In this document: positions 8,790 to 17,377 of the stretch, piece after piece
Layout of the letters: each line of letters begins with the position of its first letter
How positions within the stretch are numbered: the stretch's first letter is position 1
Origin: Candidatus Nitrosopumilus sp.
Lineage (GTDB): Archaea; Thermoproteota; Nitrososphaeria; Nitrososphaerales; Nitrosopumilaceae
DNA length: 43,322 bases
Reading direction: 5' to 3'
Assembly (NCBI GenBank): GCA_003702495.1
Contig: REGH01000004.1
Coordinates: 2,706-46,027, forward strand
The notes under the pieces: model-generated
The model's database searches: none
Seen by the model: the letters and a program-made list of their open reading frames with translations, nothing else
Told to the model about the DNA's origin: nothing
Made by a program: the position numbers and the translations under genes

Positions 8790-9503
8790 TTGTTGGCAGA
8801 AACTAGAGTGATTCCGATTTTTCCGTTGGATTTGGTATTGTTCCCTAGACAGGAATTACCTTTGAGAATTTTTGAGCCTCGCTACAAGCAGCTAGTTGAT
8901 GATTGTATGCTAGGTGATGGTCAGTTTGGTGTTTGTCTTATCGATGAGACAAATTCTGTTAGCGGTTGGAACTCTCCAAAGAACGTGGGCACAATTGCAA
9001 AAATTACAAAATGTGAAGATGTTGAAATGGATGGACTACAACTCCACATTGAGACATTAGGGAGAAATTCATTTAAAATTAAAAAAATTATTCCGCCATC
9101 AATTCCTCAACCTGAAAACTATGATCCACTTTCAGTCGAAGGTCACCAACAAATCTCAGAAATACATGAAAAAGTTGGAACTGAAGCAAAAATGTACATT
9201 CAAGCTGAAGTTGAAATGATTCCTGAAATAGATGAGAGTATTTCTCTTGAGAAATGGGAAAAACTAGTAGATCTGTGGAAGAAGAAGATTGTCCATCAAG
9301 CATTACCCCAAGTAGTTGAACCTCATTCATTAGACCATGTTTTAGAGCAATACTATCTTACAACTGATACCCCTACAATTGATTACATCTATTCACTTTC
9401 TGCACTTGGAGCAAAAGATCCTAATGACTTACAACCAATACTAGAGGCAACTACAATGGAAGAATTGCTCCAAAAAGTTAACGAATTACTGACAATAAAA
9501 TAA
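8790..9503 (+). CDS. Lon-protease substrate-binding-domain protein
   Basis: A stand-alone protein with the N-terminal substrate-recognition domain of Lon protease but no AAA+ or protease part. The start (VIPIFPLDLVLFPRQELPLRIFEPRY) carries the family's FPL...LFP...LRIFEPRY pattern, followed by GDGQFGVCLI. The C-terminal third is helical. At 237 residues it resembles the bacterial and archaeal LON-domain proteins of unknown role; a function in substrate or partner recognition is only a guess. The start is TTG 8790 or the adjacent TTG 8793, chosen by TATA spacing. It is followed by a surface-protein gene that seems to have its own promoter. Confidence 0.88.
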   Translation: MLAETRVIPIFPLDLVLFPRQELPLRIFEPRYKQLVDDCMLGDGQFGVCLIDETNSVSGWNSPKNVGTIAKITKCEDVEMDGLQLHIETLGRNSFKIKKIIPPSIPQPENYDPLSVEGHQQISEIHEKVGTEAKMYIQAEVEMIPEIDESISLEKWEKLVDLWKKKIVHQALPQVVEPHSLDHVLEQYYLTTDTPTIDYIYSLSALGAKDPNDLQPILEATTMEELLQKVNELLTIK

Positions 9504-9521
9504 CCCTTGGTAAGATTTTAC

Positions 9522-10892
9522 ATGATGTCAATTTCTAAAATTTCACTGATGGCCTTGGCAGCATGCTTACTATTTCCTGCTAGCAGCGTTTATGGTCATG
9601 GATTGGGAATTGATACTATCTCATCAGTAGATGTTGCTGGAAAAGAAATCTCAATTTCAGTTGAGATGCCGATGTACTTTGAAAATGAGCAAGAACAGAT
9701 CACAATCACTGCAACTGACAGAGAGACAGATGAGCCTGCAAAAAATGTGACATTTCTCATTGGATTGTTTCATAGTAATGAGATGATTTTTAGAAATTAC
9801 TTTTTCACAGAAAATGGCGTTTTACCAATAACGGTACTATCACAACAAGGATATGATAATTTTGTAATTAATGGAGAGCAAGACTCTCTTCTGGGAGCAT
9901 ATCATGGAACTAAATCATCTCCAATTGAGATTGCCGGCCCTGTTTTTGATTCAGGCGGATTATTCACTTTTGAAATTGAGGTCAGAACCATTGATGAACC
10001 AACAAACATCATAGAAGATTCAGACGTATATCGTGCAGATTTGACACTTGTTGAGACTACTTCTCATCCTCAAGAGGATGCAGAAGGAAATGATGTAGAA
10101 TTTAGAATGAAATCTTATTTTGATAAAATCCAAAATTTCCAATATGACCCTGAGAACAAACAGGTAACTTTTGAGATGCCTTTTGATTGGAGTGAGGGCA
10201 GCATGTCCCATGTCCCAGTTGTTCACGAAGAGGTACATTTTCCAAAAGATTTCATTGAATTTTTGAGCCCCAGTTATACTGGATATGCAAATGGAATTGA
10301 ATTATTCAAAGCTTCAGTATCAATTGATGATTACACAGAAGAAGATGAAAGAATAGTTCACTTTGTTTTGCTGCAGGATCATCTAAGATTCCTAAAAAAT
10401 GAAATGAAAAAATCTGATGAGCCGCTACCTGACAATATTGTTTTTACTTTAAACACAAATGAAAAAATATCTTTTCCATTAGAGGCATTTACAAAGAGTG
10501 AGGAGTTCAAAGTGAATCTGTCATGGGATCCTATAGATCTTGAACCAGGAGTTGAAACAAACTTTGTCTTTACTATTAGGGATGCAAGAACAAACGAACC
10601 TTTGAGAAATTCTGATTACACATTTGTAATAATTCAAAATGGAGATGAGATACATCGTGTATCTGGAGTAGCAACAGTTGGTGGTGAATTTGAAAAATTT
10701 ACGTTTGCTGAAGACCAAACAGGTCCTACAACAATAAAATTTGAAAATATTAGAAATACAGGACAGGAAACAGAATTTGGAATAATGGTTGCACCTGAAT
10801 TTGGTACTATTGTATTACTAATATTGATAGTTTCTATTACATCTGTAATCTTTGTTACAAGAAAGAATTCATTTAGATTGCAACAAGTCTAA
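9522..10892 (+). CDS. PEFG-CTERM secreted surface protein, paralogue 1 of 4
   Basis: A secreted protein of about 456 residues: signal peptide ending near SSVYG-HGLG, Ig-like beta ectodomain, and C-terminal sorting signal APEFGTIV followed by a hydrophobic helix and a basic tail (VTRKNSFR). PEFG-CTERM signals are typical of Thaumarchaeota and are thought to be processed by an archaeosortase. The ectodomain shares GPVFDSGGL, a Y-F-D-K-I-x-N-F segment and MPFDW...VVHEEVHFPKDF with the genes at 19186, 21140 and 32376. The frame extends to TTG 9507, but ATG 9522 (or 9525) fits a TATA-like AATAAAATA at 9494-9502. Function is unknown. The 3' end overlaps the convergent NikR-like gene by 20 bases. 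Confidence 0.85.
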   Translation: MMSISKISLMALAACLLFPASSVYGHGLGIDTISSVDVAGKEISISVEMPMYFENEQEQITITATDRETDEPAKNVTFLIGLFHSNEMIFRNYFFTENGVLPITVLSQQGYDNFVINGEQDSLLGAYHGTKSSPIEIAGPVFDSGGLFTFEIEVRTIDEPTNIIEDSDVYRADLTLVETTSHPQEDAEGNDVEFRMKSYFDKIQNFQYDPENKQVTFEMPFDWSEGSMSHVPVVHEEVHFPKDFIEFLSPSYTGYANGIELFKASVSIDDYTEEDERIVHFVLLQDHLRFLKNEMKKSDEPLPDNIVFTLNTNEKISFPLEAFTKSEEFKVNLSWDPIDLEPGVETNFVFTIRDARTNEPLRNSDYTFVIIQNGDEIHRVSGVATVGGEFEKFTFAEDQTGPTTIKFENIRNTGQETEFGIMVAPEFGTIVLLILIVSITSVIFVTRKNSFRLQQV

Positions 10893-11256
10893 CTGTGTCC
10901 ATGTTCTTGTTTGTCTGAAAATCTTTTGTCATTGTAGAAACTTTTTCAGCGTCTCCATCAATTACAAACAGCTCCATGCACTTTTCTTTTTCAATTTTAC
11001 TGTGAAGGTGTGTTGTAATTAGATCCTCAAAGTTGTGAGTTATCCCTGAAACAATATGATCAAATTCGTCATTGTGCACTACCAAAAGAATTGCGTGTAT
11101 ATTACCTGACAAATCTGATTTTTGCTTTTCTTCAGAAACAAATGCTCTGATTCCTGCACGGATTGCCTCAGACCTTCCTGAAAATCCCATACTTGATTGT
11201 AGTTTGTCTAATTCTGATAGAATCTCCTCATTGAGTGAGATTGAGACTATCGGCAT
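10873..11256 (-). CDS. NikR-like ribbon-helix-helix metal regulator
   Basis: A 127-residue regulator. Residues 1-45 form a ribbon-helix-helix DNA-binding domain (VSISLNEEILSELDKL...GRSEAIRAGIRAF). The rest is an ACT-like metal-sensing domain as in NikR (ILLVVHNDEFDHIVSGITHNF...). Candidate metal ligands are the His in VVHND and a later HLH...C motif. NikR uses H-x-H-x5-C, whereas here seven residues lie between the second His and the Cys, so the metal site may differ. It is divergent from a zinc-type ABC transporter, which makes Zn (or another divalent metal) a more likely effector than nickel. It should bind the palindrome-rich spacer between them. Confidence 0.85.
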   Translation of the reverse strand: MPIVSISLNEEILSELDKLQSSMGFSGRSEAIRAGIRAFVSEEKQKSDLSGNIHAILLVVHNDEFDHIVSGITHNFEDLITTHLHSKIEKEKCMELFVIDGDAEKVSTMTKDFQTNKNMDTVRLVAI

Positions 11257-11347
11257 ATGCCTAATGTTATTAATTATCTTATAAGTTTAGCAATTAATAT
11301 TATTAAGATTTTATAGATTTATTAATAATCCTAGAAGTTTTTTGTTC
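11257..11347. promoter_or_regulatory. Divergent promoter/operator region of NikR-like gene and znuABC
   Basis: This very AT-rich spacer holds CTTATAAG (11278-11285), placed as the TATA box of the minus-strand regulator. It also holds an inverted repeat TTAATA-T-TATTAA (11294-11306) between the two promoters, and a perfect 10-bp palindrome TTATTAATAA (11319-11328) that could be the TATA box of the transporter. The central repeat is the best operator candidate, but repeats are common by chance in such AT-rich DNA. Confidence 0.45.
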
Positions 11348-12295
11348 GTGAACAGTCAAACCAAAATGGCAATTATTGCAATTGCAGTCATAATCCCTCT
11401 TGCATCTCTTGCTGTTTATGGAACCGATTCAGCACGAATTTCAGAATCTGTAGATGATTCTAAATTGCAAGTAATTTCATCATTTTACCCATTACATGAA
11501 TTTTCTCAAAACATTGGACAAGATAGAGTTGATGCAACTTTACTCATACCAGTTGGGGTAGAACCTCATGATTGGGAACCTACAATTAAAGATGTACAAC
11601 AAATGCAATCAACTGATCTAATAATCATTAATGGTATAGGTTTTGAAAATTGGGTTGACAAATTAGAAGAAAACAATTTCTCTGGAACAATAGTTGATAC
11701 TAGTAACGGAATTTTAATTGAAACCCATGAAGAAGAACATGAAGAACATGAAGAACATGAAGAACAAACTACTGATACACATGATCACAGATTAGGTGAT
11801 CCACATATTTGGTTAAATCCTGTACTTGCAAAAATTCAAGTTCAAAACATTGCAAATGCATTTTCAAATTCTGATCCTGAAAATAGAGACTTTTATCAAA
11901 CAAATGCTGCTGCATACATAAAGCAATTAGATTCACTTGATTCAAAAATCCGTACAGAATTATCTTTTTGTTCAAATGATTTCATAGCTTTTCATGATGC
12001 ATTTTCTTATTTTGCAGATGAATATGGATTAACTCAACACACAATACTCTCTGCAAGTGATCCTCATGGAGATGTTTCAGCAAGAACTTTGGAGAAAGTT
12101 ATTTCAGAAGCAAGAGAGTTTAACATAAAAATTATTTTTAGTGAAGAAGCTGTAAATCAAAAAACTTCAGAAATTATTGCAAATGAAATAGGAGGTAAAG
12201 TCTTGATATTATCTCCATTAGAAGTTGTTGATGAGGGAACTTACATTTCTAAGATGAACGACAATCTTGAAAATCTAAAGGAAGCATTGTGTTGA
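11348..12295 (+). CDS. znuA: Zinc/manganese-type ABC transporter, substrate-binding protein
   Basis: An extracytoplasmic metal-binding protein of the ZnuA/TroA cluster. A signal anchor (MAIIAIAVIIPLASLAVYG) precedes ligand motifs GVEPHDWEPT, DPHIWLNP and FHDAFSYF. A His/Glu-rich loop (about residues 127-147, repeated EEH units) is typical of zinc-binding members, and two cysteines (near FCSND and at the C-terminus) may form a disulfide. The frame is open from TTG 11342; I chose GTG 11348 because the TATTAATA box is about 26 bases upstream, and ATG 11366 is also possible. Its end overlaps the start of the ATPase gene. Zinc is inferred from the His loop and family. Confidence 0.9.
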   Translation: MNSQTKMAIIAIAVIIPLASLAVYGTDSARISESVDDSKLQVISSFYPLHEFSQNIGQDRVDATLLIPVGVEPHDWEPTIKDVQQMQSTDLIIINGIGFENWVDKLEENNFSGTIVDTSNGILIETHEEEHEEHEEHEEQTTDTHDHRLGDPHIWLNPVLAKIQVQNIANAFSNSDPENRDFYQTNAAAYIKQLDSLDSKIRTELSFCSNDFIAFHDAFSYFADEYGLTQHTILSASDPHGDVSARTLEKVISEAREFNIKIIFSEEAVNQKTSEIIANEIGGKVLILSPLEVVDEGTYISKMNDNLENLKEALC

Positions 12296-13011
12296 AAGCA
12301 GTAGAAATCAAAAATCTCTCAGTAAAATATCCTGATGTAAAGGCTCTTGATGACGTTAGTTTTGAGGTCAATGAAGGTGATTTTCTAGGCATAATCGGAC
12401 CGAATGGAGCAGGAAAATCAACTCTTTTTGCATCCATGTTGAATCTCCATACTGATTACGAGGGAACAATCAAATTTTTTGGTCAAGATATTAGAAAATC
12501 AAAAAACTATCTAAAACAAATTGGATATGTTCCGCAAAAACCAATTTTCGAGAAAAATTTTCCTGTTACAGTAAAAGATGTTGTTAGAATGGGATTGCAA
12601 AACGAATCTGATGCAGATAGAATTGATGAGATTTTACAGCAATTATGGATTCACGAATTGGGAAATAGAAGAATTGGTGAATTATCAGGAGGTCAACAAC
12701 AACGCGTCTTTATTGCAAAAGCATTGGTTCACAAACCAAAATTGTTGATTCTCGATGAACCTGTAACAGGAATTGATCAGCAAAGCATAGAACTATTCTA
12801 TAGTATATTGCGTGAACTAAATTCTAAACAAAATATTACAATTATTTGGTCTTCTCATGATCTTGATGCTGTTAATCAGTTAGCAAATCATGTAGCTTGC
12901 CTAAATCGTACACTATTCTTCCATGGTGAATCTGAAGACTTCTTTTCGAATGATGAACTTGTTAAACAATATTCTGAAGCATCAATGCAGGAACATATGC
13001 ATCATCATTAA
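12289..13011 (+). CDS. znuC: Zinc/manganese-type ABC transporter, ATPase
   Basis: The ATP-binding subunit that powers the importer. Walker A GPNGAGKST is at residues 37-45, the signature LSGGQQQR near 137 and Walker B LLILDEP near 157, followed by the H-loop SSHD. At 240 residues it is full length. It ends in a His-rich tail (EHMHHH), possibly metal-binding. The start is GTG 12289 (TTG 12292 also possible), overlapping the end of znuA by seven bases. The permease gene starts three bases after its stop. Confidence 0.93.
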   Translation: MLKAVEIKNLSVKYPDVKALDDVSFEVNEGDFLGIIGPNGAGKSTLFASMLNLHTDYEGTIKFFGQDIRKSKNYLKQIGYVPQKPIFEKNFPVTVKDVVRMGLQNESDADRIDEILQQLWIHELGNRRIGELSGGQQQRVFIAKALVHKPKLLILDEPVTGIDQQSIELFYSILRELNSKQNITIIWSSHDLDAVNQLANHVACLNRTLFFHGESEDFFSNDELVKQYSEASMQEHMHHH

Positions 13012-13013
13012 TC

Positions 13014-13832
13014 ATGTCTTTTGAAATTCTAACCTACAGTTTCATGCATAGAGCACTTATTGCAGGAATTGCTATTGCTATTCTTTGTTCAGTTGTTGGA
13101 TTATTTCTTGTACTAAGAAGATATTCATTATTTGGTGATGCTATTGCACACTCTTCATTTGGTGGTGTTGCTGTTGGTTTACTTGCAGGAATTTATCCAC
13201 TTTGGACTGCATATGTTGTTTCAATTGTTAGTGCACTAGTAATAACTAGAGTCAAAGATCGATTCAACATTTCTGGTGATGCATCAATTGCTGTTCTGTT
13301 ATCTTCTGGTATTGCAGTTGGGCTCGTAATTATTGGATTATCAGGCGGATTTACGCTTGATATCTTTAGTTTTCTGTTTGGAAGTATTCTGCTAGTTAGT
13401 GTTGATGATGTAATTTTGATTCTAGCTTTGACAGGTGGAATTCTAATTGTTGTCTTGTTATTATTTAGAGAACTTCTTTATTCTACGTTTAATGAAGAAC
13501 AAGCTAAAGTTAGTGGAATTCCTGTAGAGAAGATAAATTATCTCATAGTGTTTATGGCTGGACTAACTGTTGTTACATCAATTCAACTAGTTGGTGTCTT
13601 GCTAATTTCTGCTCTTTTTGTAATTCCAAACGTTTCAGCAATAATGTATGGAAAAGGATTCAAACAGACTGCAATAATTTCTATTAGTTTTTCAATTTTT
13701 TCAGTTGTTGCAGGAATTTTAATTTCCTATATCTTTGATATTACTCCTGCAGGAACAATTGTTTTGCTTTCTATTGGATTGTTGGCTGGTACTATGGGAA
13801 TAAAGTCAACTGGATTACTTTCTAAGAATTAA
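13014..13832 (+). CDS. znuB: Zinc/manganese-type ABC transporter, permease
   Basis: The membrane channel of the importer, family ABC-3. It has 272 residues with about eight hydrophobic helices. Family features include RRYSLFGDAIAHSSFGGVA near the N-terminus (the DAIAHS loop that contacts the ATPase) and PAGTIVLLS near the end. It starts with ATG three bases after znuC. Its last 11 bases overlap the convergent CopCD-propeller gene. The three genes form one operon opposite the NikR-like regulator. Confidence 0.93.
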   Translation: MSFEILTYSFMHRALIAGIAIAILCSVVGLFLVLRRYSLFGDAIAHSSFGGVAVGLLAGIYPLWTAYVVSIVSALVITRVKDRFNISGDASIAVLLSSGIAVGLVIIGLSGGFTLDIFSFLFGSILLVSVDDVILILALTGGILIVVLLLFRELLYSTFNEEQAKVSGIPVEKINYLIVFMAGLTVVTSIQLVGVLLISALFVIPNVSAIMYGKGFKQTAIISISFSIFSVVAGILISYIFDITPAGTIVLLSIGLLAGTMGIKSTGLLSKN

Positions 13833-16632
13833 TCAAGTCATTTAGTCTTCGTTTGTCTTTAATGCTCTTTACATAAAACAAAGATGTTGCAAGAATTCCT
13901 AATGCAATTAACGGTGATGCAAGTTCTGTATACTTTAATTCAAATCCTTCTGATGATTGAACTTGTGCTGCAGTAACTGGAATCTCTGTCATTTTTATTG
14001 TACCAATCTTACTTGCTTGTTGTTCTACAAACCAGACATTGTTGTCTCCATCTGATGTCATGAATTGCACAAATGATGTTTCTGATGGAACTGGAATCTC
14101 AATCAAATTGTTGTTGTCAGGATCATATGCTCCAATACTATCTATGACATGTTGAGCAAACCACACATTTCCATATCTGTCAAATGTCATTCCAAATGGT
14201 AATGCTTCATCATTAGGCACGGTGATTCTATCAAATGTCTCTAAAACTGGATTAAATCTAGTAATTGCTGTGCCTGTATGCTCTGCAATCCAAAGATTCC
14301 CATCATCGTCAAAGAGCAAGGCCTCTGGTCCTTGTAATGATGGGTCATTTGAGAATTGAGTGATATGGTTATCTTTTGGATCAATGTATCCTATATTTCC
14401 TGCACCAGTAGTTGTAAACCACACATTACCATCTACATCAAGTGCTAGAGCAAATGGTAAGTTTTCTTTTCCAGGCAAAACAATTTCTTCAAATTCATCA
14501 TTTTCTGGTATGTATTTTACAATCGTGTCTTTGTTAACTATAGTTACCCAAATGTTTCCATCAAAGTCTGCTTTGATGAAAAGGGGTGTATTATTTGCAA
14601 CAACATCCAATCCTTTTACAATTCCTTCAGGAATTATTTTGGGAATAGTTTTTGTTGTGATTTCTTTAGTTTGAGGATCCAAGAATCCTATTTGGTTTCT
14701 AGGAGTATCTACAAACCAAATTTTGCCATCTTTATCTTGAGTTAGAAATGTTGTAGTTTCCCCATCAAATGAGTATGGTGTAAACTCTAGAGTCTCAAGT
14801 GAAAACTCCCACAAACGTGGAGCTGATGCATCGCTTATCCAAAGTGTATCTCGTCCATCATATAATGGGAAAAGTGGTTTTGATTCTTCTGGTAAATCGT
14901 ATTCAAAAACCTGTGTTTGAATATCTGTCAGTCTTGGTTTTACTAGCAAATTCAAAAGCTTTGATTCATTTGCATTCTCGGTTCTTTGTGCTTCAACTTC
15001 AACTAACCATTCACCTGAAAATCCAAATGTCATTTCACCTTGGAATTCTATTGGTCTATTCTCCTCCTGTTTGATTTTCACCATTGGAACTTCTATTGGT
15101 GAGATACTTTTTGACGGATTTGATATCTTGACTTTAAGCTGGTCTGAATCGTAGAGTGGATTTCCTTCAAAGTCACTTACTTTGACTAGAATGGTGTTTG
15201 AGCCGCTTGAAAATGGTGAAATATCGATGTCAAATTTTGTATTTTCAGTAAACTCTAGAGTTTTGAAACCATAAACAATCTCTTGTGCATCAACTTTTTG
15301 GATTTCTCCCGCAGGTAATGTTCCATTTGTAATTAGCGCAACAACTCCTAGTAGAATGATTCCTAACACTACGTCAACTTTAAGCGATTTCTTTAATTTT
15401 TTGTGAACAGAAATTTTTCCTGATTGTAGATTCTCTTCTCCATTCTTTTGTAATTTGAATTGAAAGAACCCGCCAAATGTAATTATCACTGCTGCAATTG
15501 CAATCTTTAGAATAATTAATTGACCGTAGACTGATTCTGTAATCAATCCAATATCGCTTTCTAGGAACCACATCAATGTTGGTCCTGTAATTATAACAAC
15601 TCCTACTGCAATAATGAATGCAATTGAGAATCGTGGAATCATTAACAAACTCATCTTTTCTCGCTGTGTTTCTTTTAGTTGGGAAAATGTTGGAAGTAAA
15701 ATAAAAACAAAATAGATAATTCCACCTATCCAAACTCCTGAGACTAAATTGTGAATATAATCAAGCACTAATGCTGGTGTTTGTCCACTAGCTGCACCAT
15801 GACCAATCATACTTGATGTTGCAATTAATGCAAGCATTGCTCCTAACAATGGAATTTGATTCTTTTTTGATAGAGACTTACTTCTATCAAGTCCAAACCA
15901 AATACCTAGTAGAATTATGGTGATACTCATCCTCATCACCCATATTATTCCAAAATCAGTTTGAATTGCATCAAGCGGAGAAACTCCAAGCCTAACACTT
16001 TGTACTGCAATCATCAAAATATTTGAGATGAAAATTAAAACTAGTCCAATTCCTGTAATTGACATAAATCTTCCATGGTGGAATCTTCCAACCTTGTCTA
16101 ATTCTTCTCTAATTAGCTGTTTGTTTTGCGTTCCCCAAATTATGAGAGATGCAATTATTGCACCCAAAACAATTGTTTGGCCTACTAGTCCTGGAAATCT
16201 TGCACCGGCTTCAGGTAAAAATATTAGTTCTGATGGTCGTTCTACATCTTCTAATATTGAAGGATCAATCACAACATCGCCAACTGCAAACAAGAATGCA
16301 TCTGGAACAAGATGCCCATCTACTTTGGAGAGAACTTTAGTTGATACAGTATAAACTCCATCTTCTAGTGGAGGTGTTGTGATGATAAGTGATAACTCTC
16401 CTTCATGATAACTAGTATCCTTGTTATCTATTTGATTTCCATTTGTGTCAAATACTCTGAGTTCACTAAAGTTGATATCAACTGGTTCTGAAAAATATAC
16501 AATTACTTCTGTTGTTCCAGCAGGAGAATTGGACGTTAAACTTGGAATAGTTTCTTCAGTAAATGGGTGAGCAACCGCAAATGGAATTGAAATAAATGAT
16601 AACATTACTAAAACAATCAGAATCTTTTGCAT
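13822..16632 (-). CDS. CopC-CopD-beta-propeller fusion (copper handling)
   Basis: A 936-residue membrane protein in four parts. A signal peptide (1-21) leaves a mature N-terminus starting His-Pro, the first copper ligand of CopC. A CopC domain follows to about 125, with DGH near residue 107. A CopD-like block of about eight helices runs from about 150 to 430. After a beta-rich linker, a Vgb/streptogramin-lyase-type beta-propeller (about 590-880) shows repeated blades such as IWFVDTPRNQIGFLDP, VWFTTTGAGNIGYIDP and VWFAQHVIDSIGAYDP, then a last helix. CopC/CopD proteins handle copper at the membrane, and ammonia oxidation needs much copper. The propeller's role is unknown. It is divergent from the gene at 16726, with a TATA-like box on the minus strand at 16654-16663. 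Confidence 0.87.
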   Translation of the reverse strand: MQKILIVLVMLSFISIPFAVAHPFTEETIPSLTSNSPAGTTEVIVYFSEPVDINFSELRVFDTNGNQIDNKDTSYHEGELSLIITTPPLEDGVYTVSTKVLSKVDGHLVPDAFLFAVGDVVIDPSILEDVERPSELIFLPEAGARFPGLVGQTIVLGAIIASLIIWGTQNKQLIREELDKVGRFHHGRFMSITGIGLVLIFISNILMIAVQSVRLGVSPLDAIQTDFGIIWVMRMSITIILLGIWFGLDRSKSLSKKNQIPLLGAMLALIATSSMIGHGAASGQTPALVLDYIHNLVSGVWIGGIIYFVFILLPTFSQLKETQREKMSLLMIPRFSIAFIIAVGVVIITGPTLMWFLESDIGLITESVYGQLIILKIAIAAVIITFGGFFQFKLQKNGEENLQSGKISVHKKLKKSLKVDVVLGIILLGVVALITNGTLPAGEIQKVDAQEIVYGFKTLEFTENTKFDIDISPFSSGSNTILVKVSDFEGNPLYDSDQLKVKISNPSKSISPIEVPMVKIKQEENRPIEFQGEMTFGFSGEWLVEVEAQRTENANESKLLNLLVKPRLTDIQTQVFEYDLPEESKPLFPLYDGRDTLWISDASAPRLWEFSLETLEFTPYSFDGETTTFLTQDKDGKIWFVDTPRNQIGFLDPQTKEITTKTIPKIIPEGIVKGLDVVANNTPLFIKADFDGNIWVTIVNKDTIVKYIPENDEFEEIVLPGKENLPFALALDVDGNVWFTTTGAGNIGYIDPKDNHITQFSNDPSLQGPEALLFDDDGNLWIAEHTGTAITRFNPVLETFDRITVPNDEALPFGMTFDRYGNVWFAQHVIDSIGAYDPDNNNLIEIPVPSETSFVQFMTSDGDNNVWFVEQQASKIGTIKMTEIPVTAAQVQSSEGFELKYTELASPLIALGILATSLFYVKSIKDKRRLNDLINS

Positions 16633-16695
16633 TTACTCTTCAGGGCAACAATGATAATTTAAACAGTTTTCACAACTTCGATTTTTGTACCAATT

Positions 16696-16715
16696 CACGT
16701 AAAGATAATAACGTG
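16696..16715. promoter_or_regulatory. Spaced inverted repeat in the CopCD / 16726 divergent region
   Basis: CACGT (16696-16700) and ACGTG (16711-16715) form a short inverted repeat with ten bases between, just before the start of the 16726 gene. The 93-base spacer also holds ATAATTTAAA (16654-16663), the likely TATA box of the CopCD fusion. An operator is possible, but five-base arms are weak evidence. Confidence 0.25.
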
Positions 16716-16725
16716 TAATCATGAA

Positions 16726-17364
16726 ATGATAATAGTGAAAATCGCAGTTTTTGGAATTATTGGTTTGTTGTTCTCTATTGGAATGATAGCCCCCTCATTT
16801 GCTCATACTACTGTTCATGTCGAACAATATGAAATTGAAGCAGGATGGGGAATTGAACCTCCAGTTGTAGGAATTAGAAATGAATTCATGCTAAAAGTTA
16901 TTGAACGTGGAGAACAAGAAGGCACTTTTACAGGAGTTACAAGTGCTTTCAAAGATGTTGATGTAACTGCTATGTTTGGCGGTGCAACAAAAAAAATTGA
17001 AGTAAATTCTGACCCTAGACCTGGTTACTATTTTTCACCAGTTATTCCTACTAAAACTGGAACATACATGATTGAACTAAAAGGAGAAATCCGTGGAGTT
17101 CCAGTTGATATTAAAATCCCAATTGAAGATGTAGAGCCAACTGCGGTCTTAGATTTTCCACCTACAAGTAGTGAAGGTGCTGCTGATGTTGCTGCTCTAA
17201 AGAATGCAATCTCATCATTGCAACAAGATGTTTCTAAACTAAAGTCTGGAGAAACTGAAGTAACATCTGATGGTGGTGCAGCATATGACTTTGCAATATT
17301 TGGATTATCAATTGCTGGTGCAGCTATAATCTTAGCGATAATTGCTTTAGTAAAAAGAAAATAG
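16726..17364 (+). CDS. Secreted, C-terminally anchored protein next to copper genes
   Basis: A 212-residue protein: signal peptide (to about SFA-HTTVHV), a beta-rich extracytoplasmic domain with VEQYEIEAGWGIEPPVVG and RPGYYFSPVIPTKTGTYM, a short coiled coil (about 155-180, AALKNAISSLQQDVSKLKSG), one transmembrane helix and a basic tail. The PTKTGTYMIELKGEI pattern recalls YtkA/CopC-like Ig folds, but I cannot name the family. The mature end begins with His, as in copper-binding CopC-type domains. Its position, divergent from CopCD and facing a cupredoxin gene, suggests copper binding or delivery outside the cell. That is an inference. Confidence 0.75.
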   Translation: MIIVKIAVFGIIGLLFSIGMIAPSFAHTTVHVEQYEIEAGWGIEPPVVGIRNEFMLKVIERGEQEGTFTGVTSAFKDVDVTAMFGGATKKIEVNSDPRPGYYFSPVIPTKTGTYMIELKGEIRGVPVDIKIPIEDVEPTAVLDFPPTSSEGAADVAALKNAISSLQQDVSKLKSGETEVTSDGGAAYDFAIFGLSIAGAAIILAIIALVKRK

Positions 17365-17377
17365 AAAAAGAGGATTC

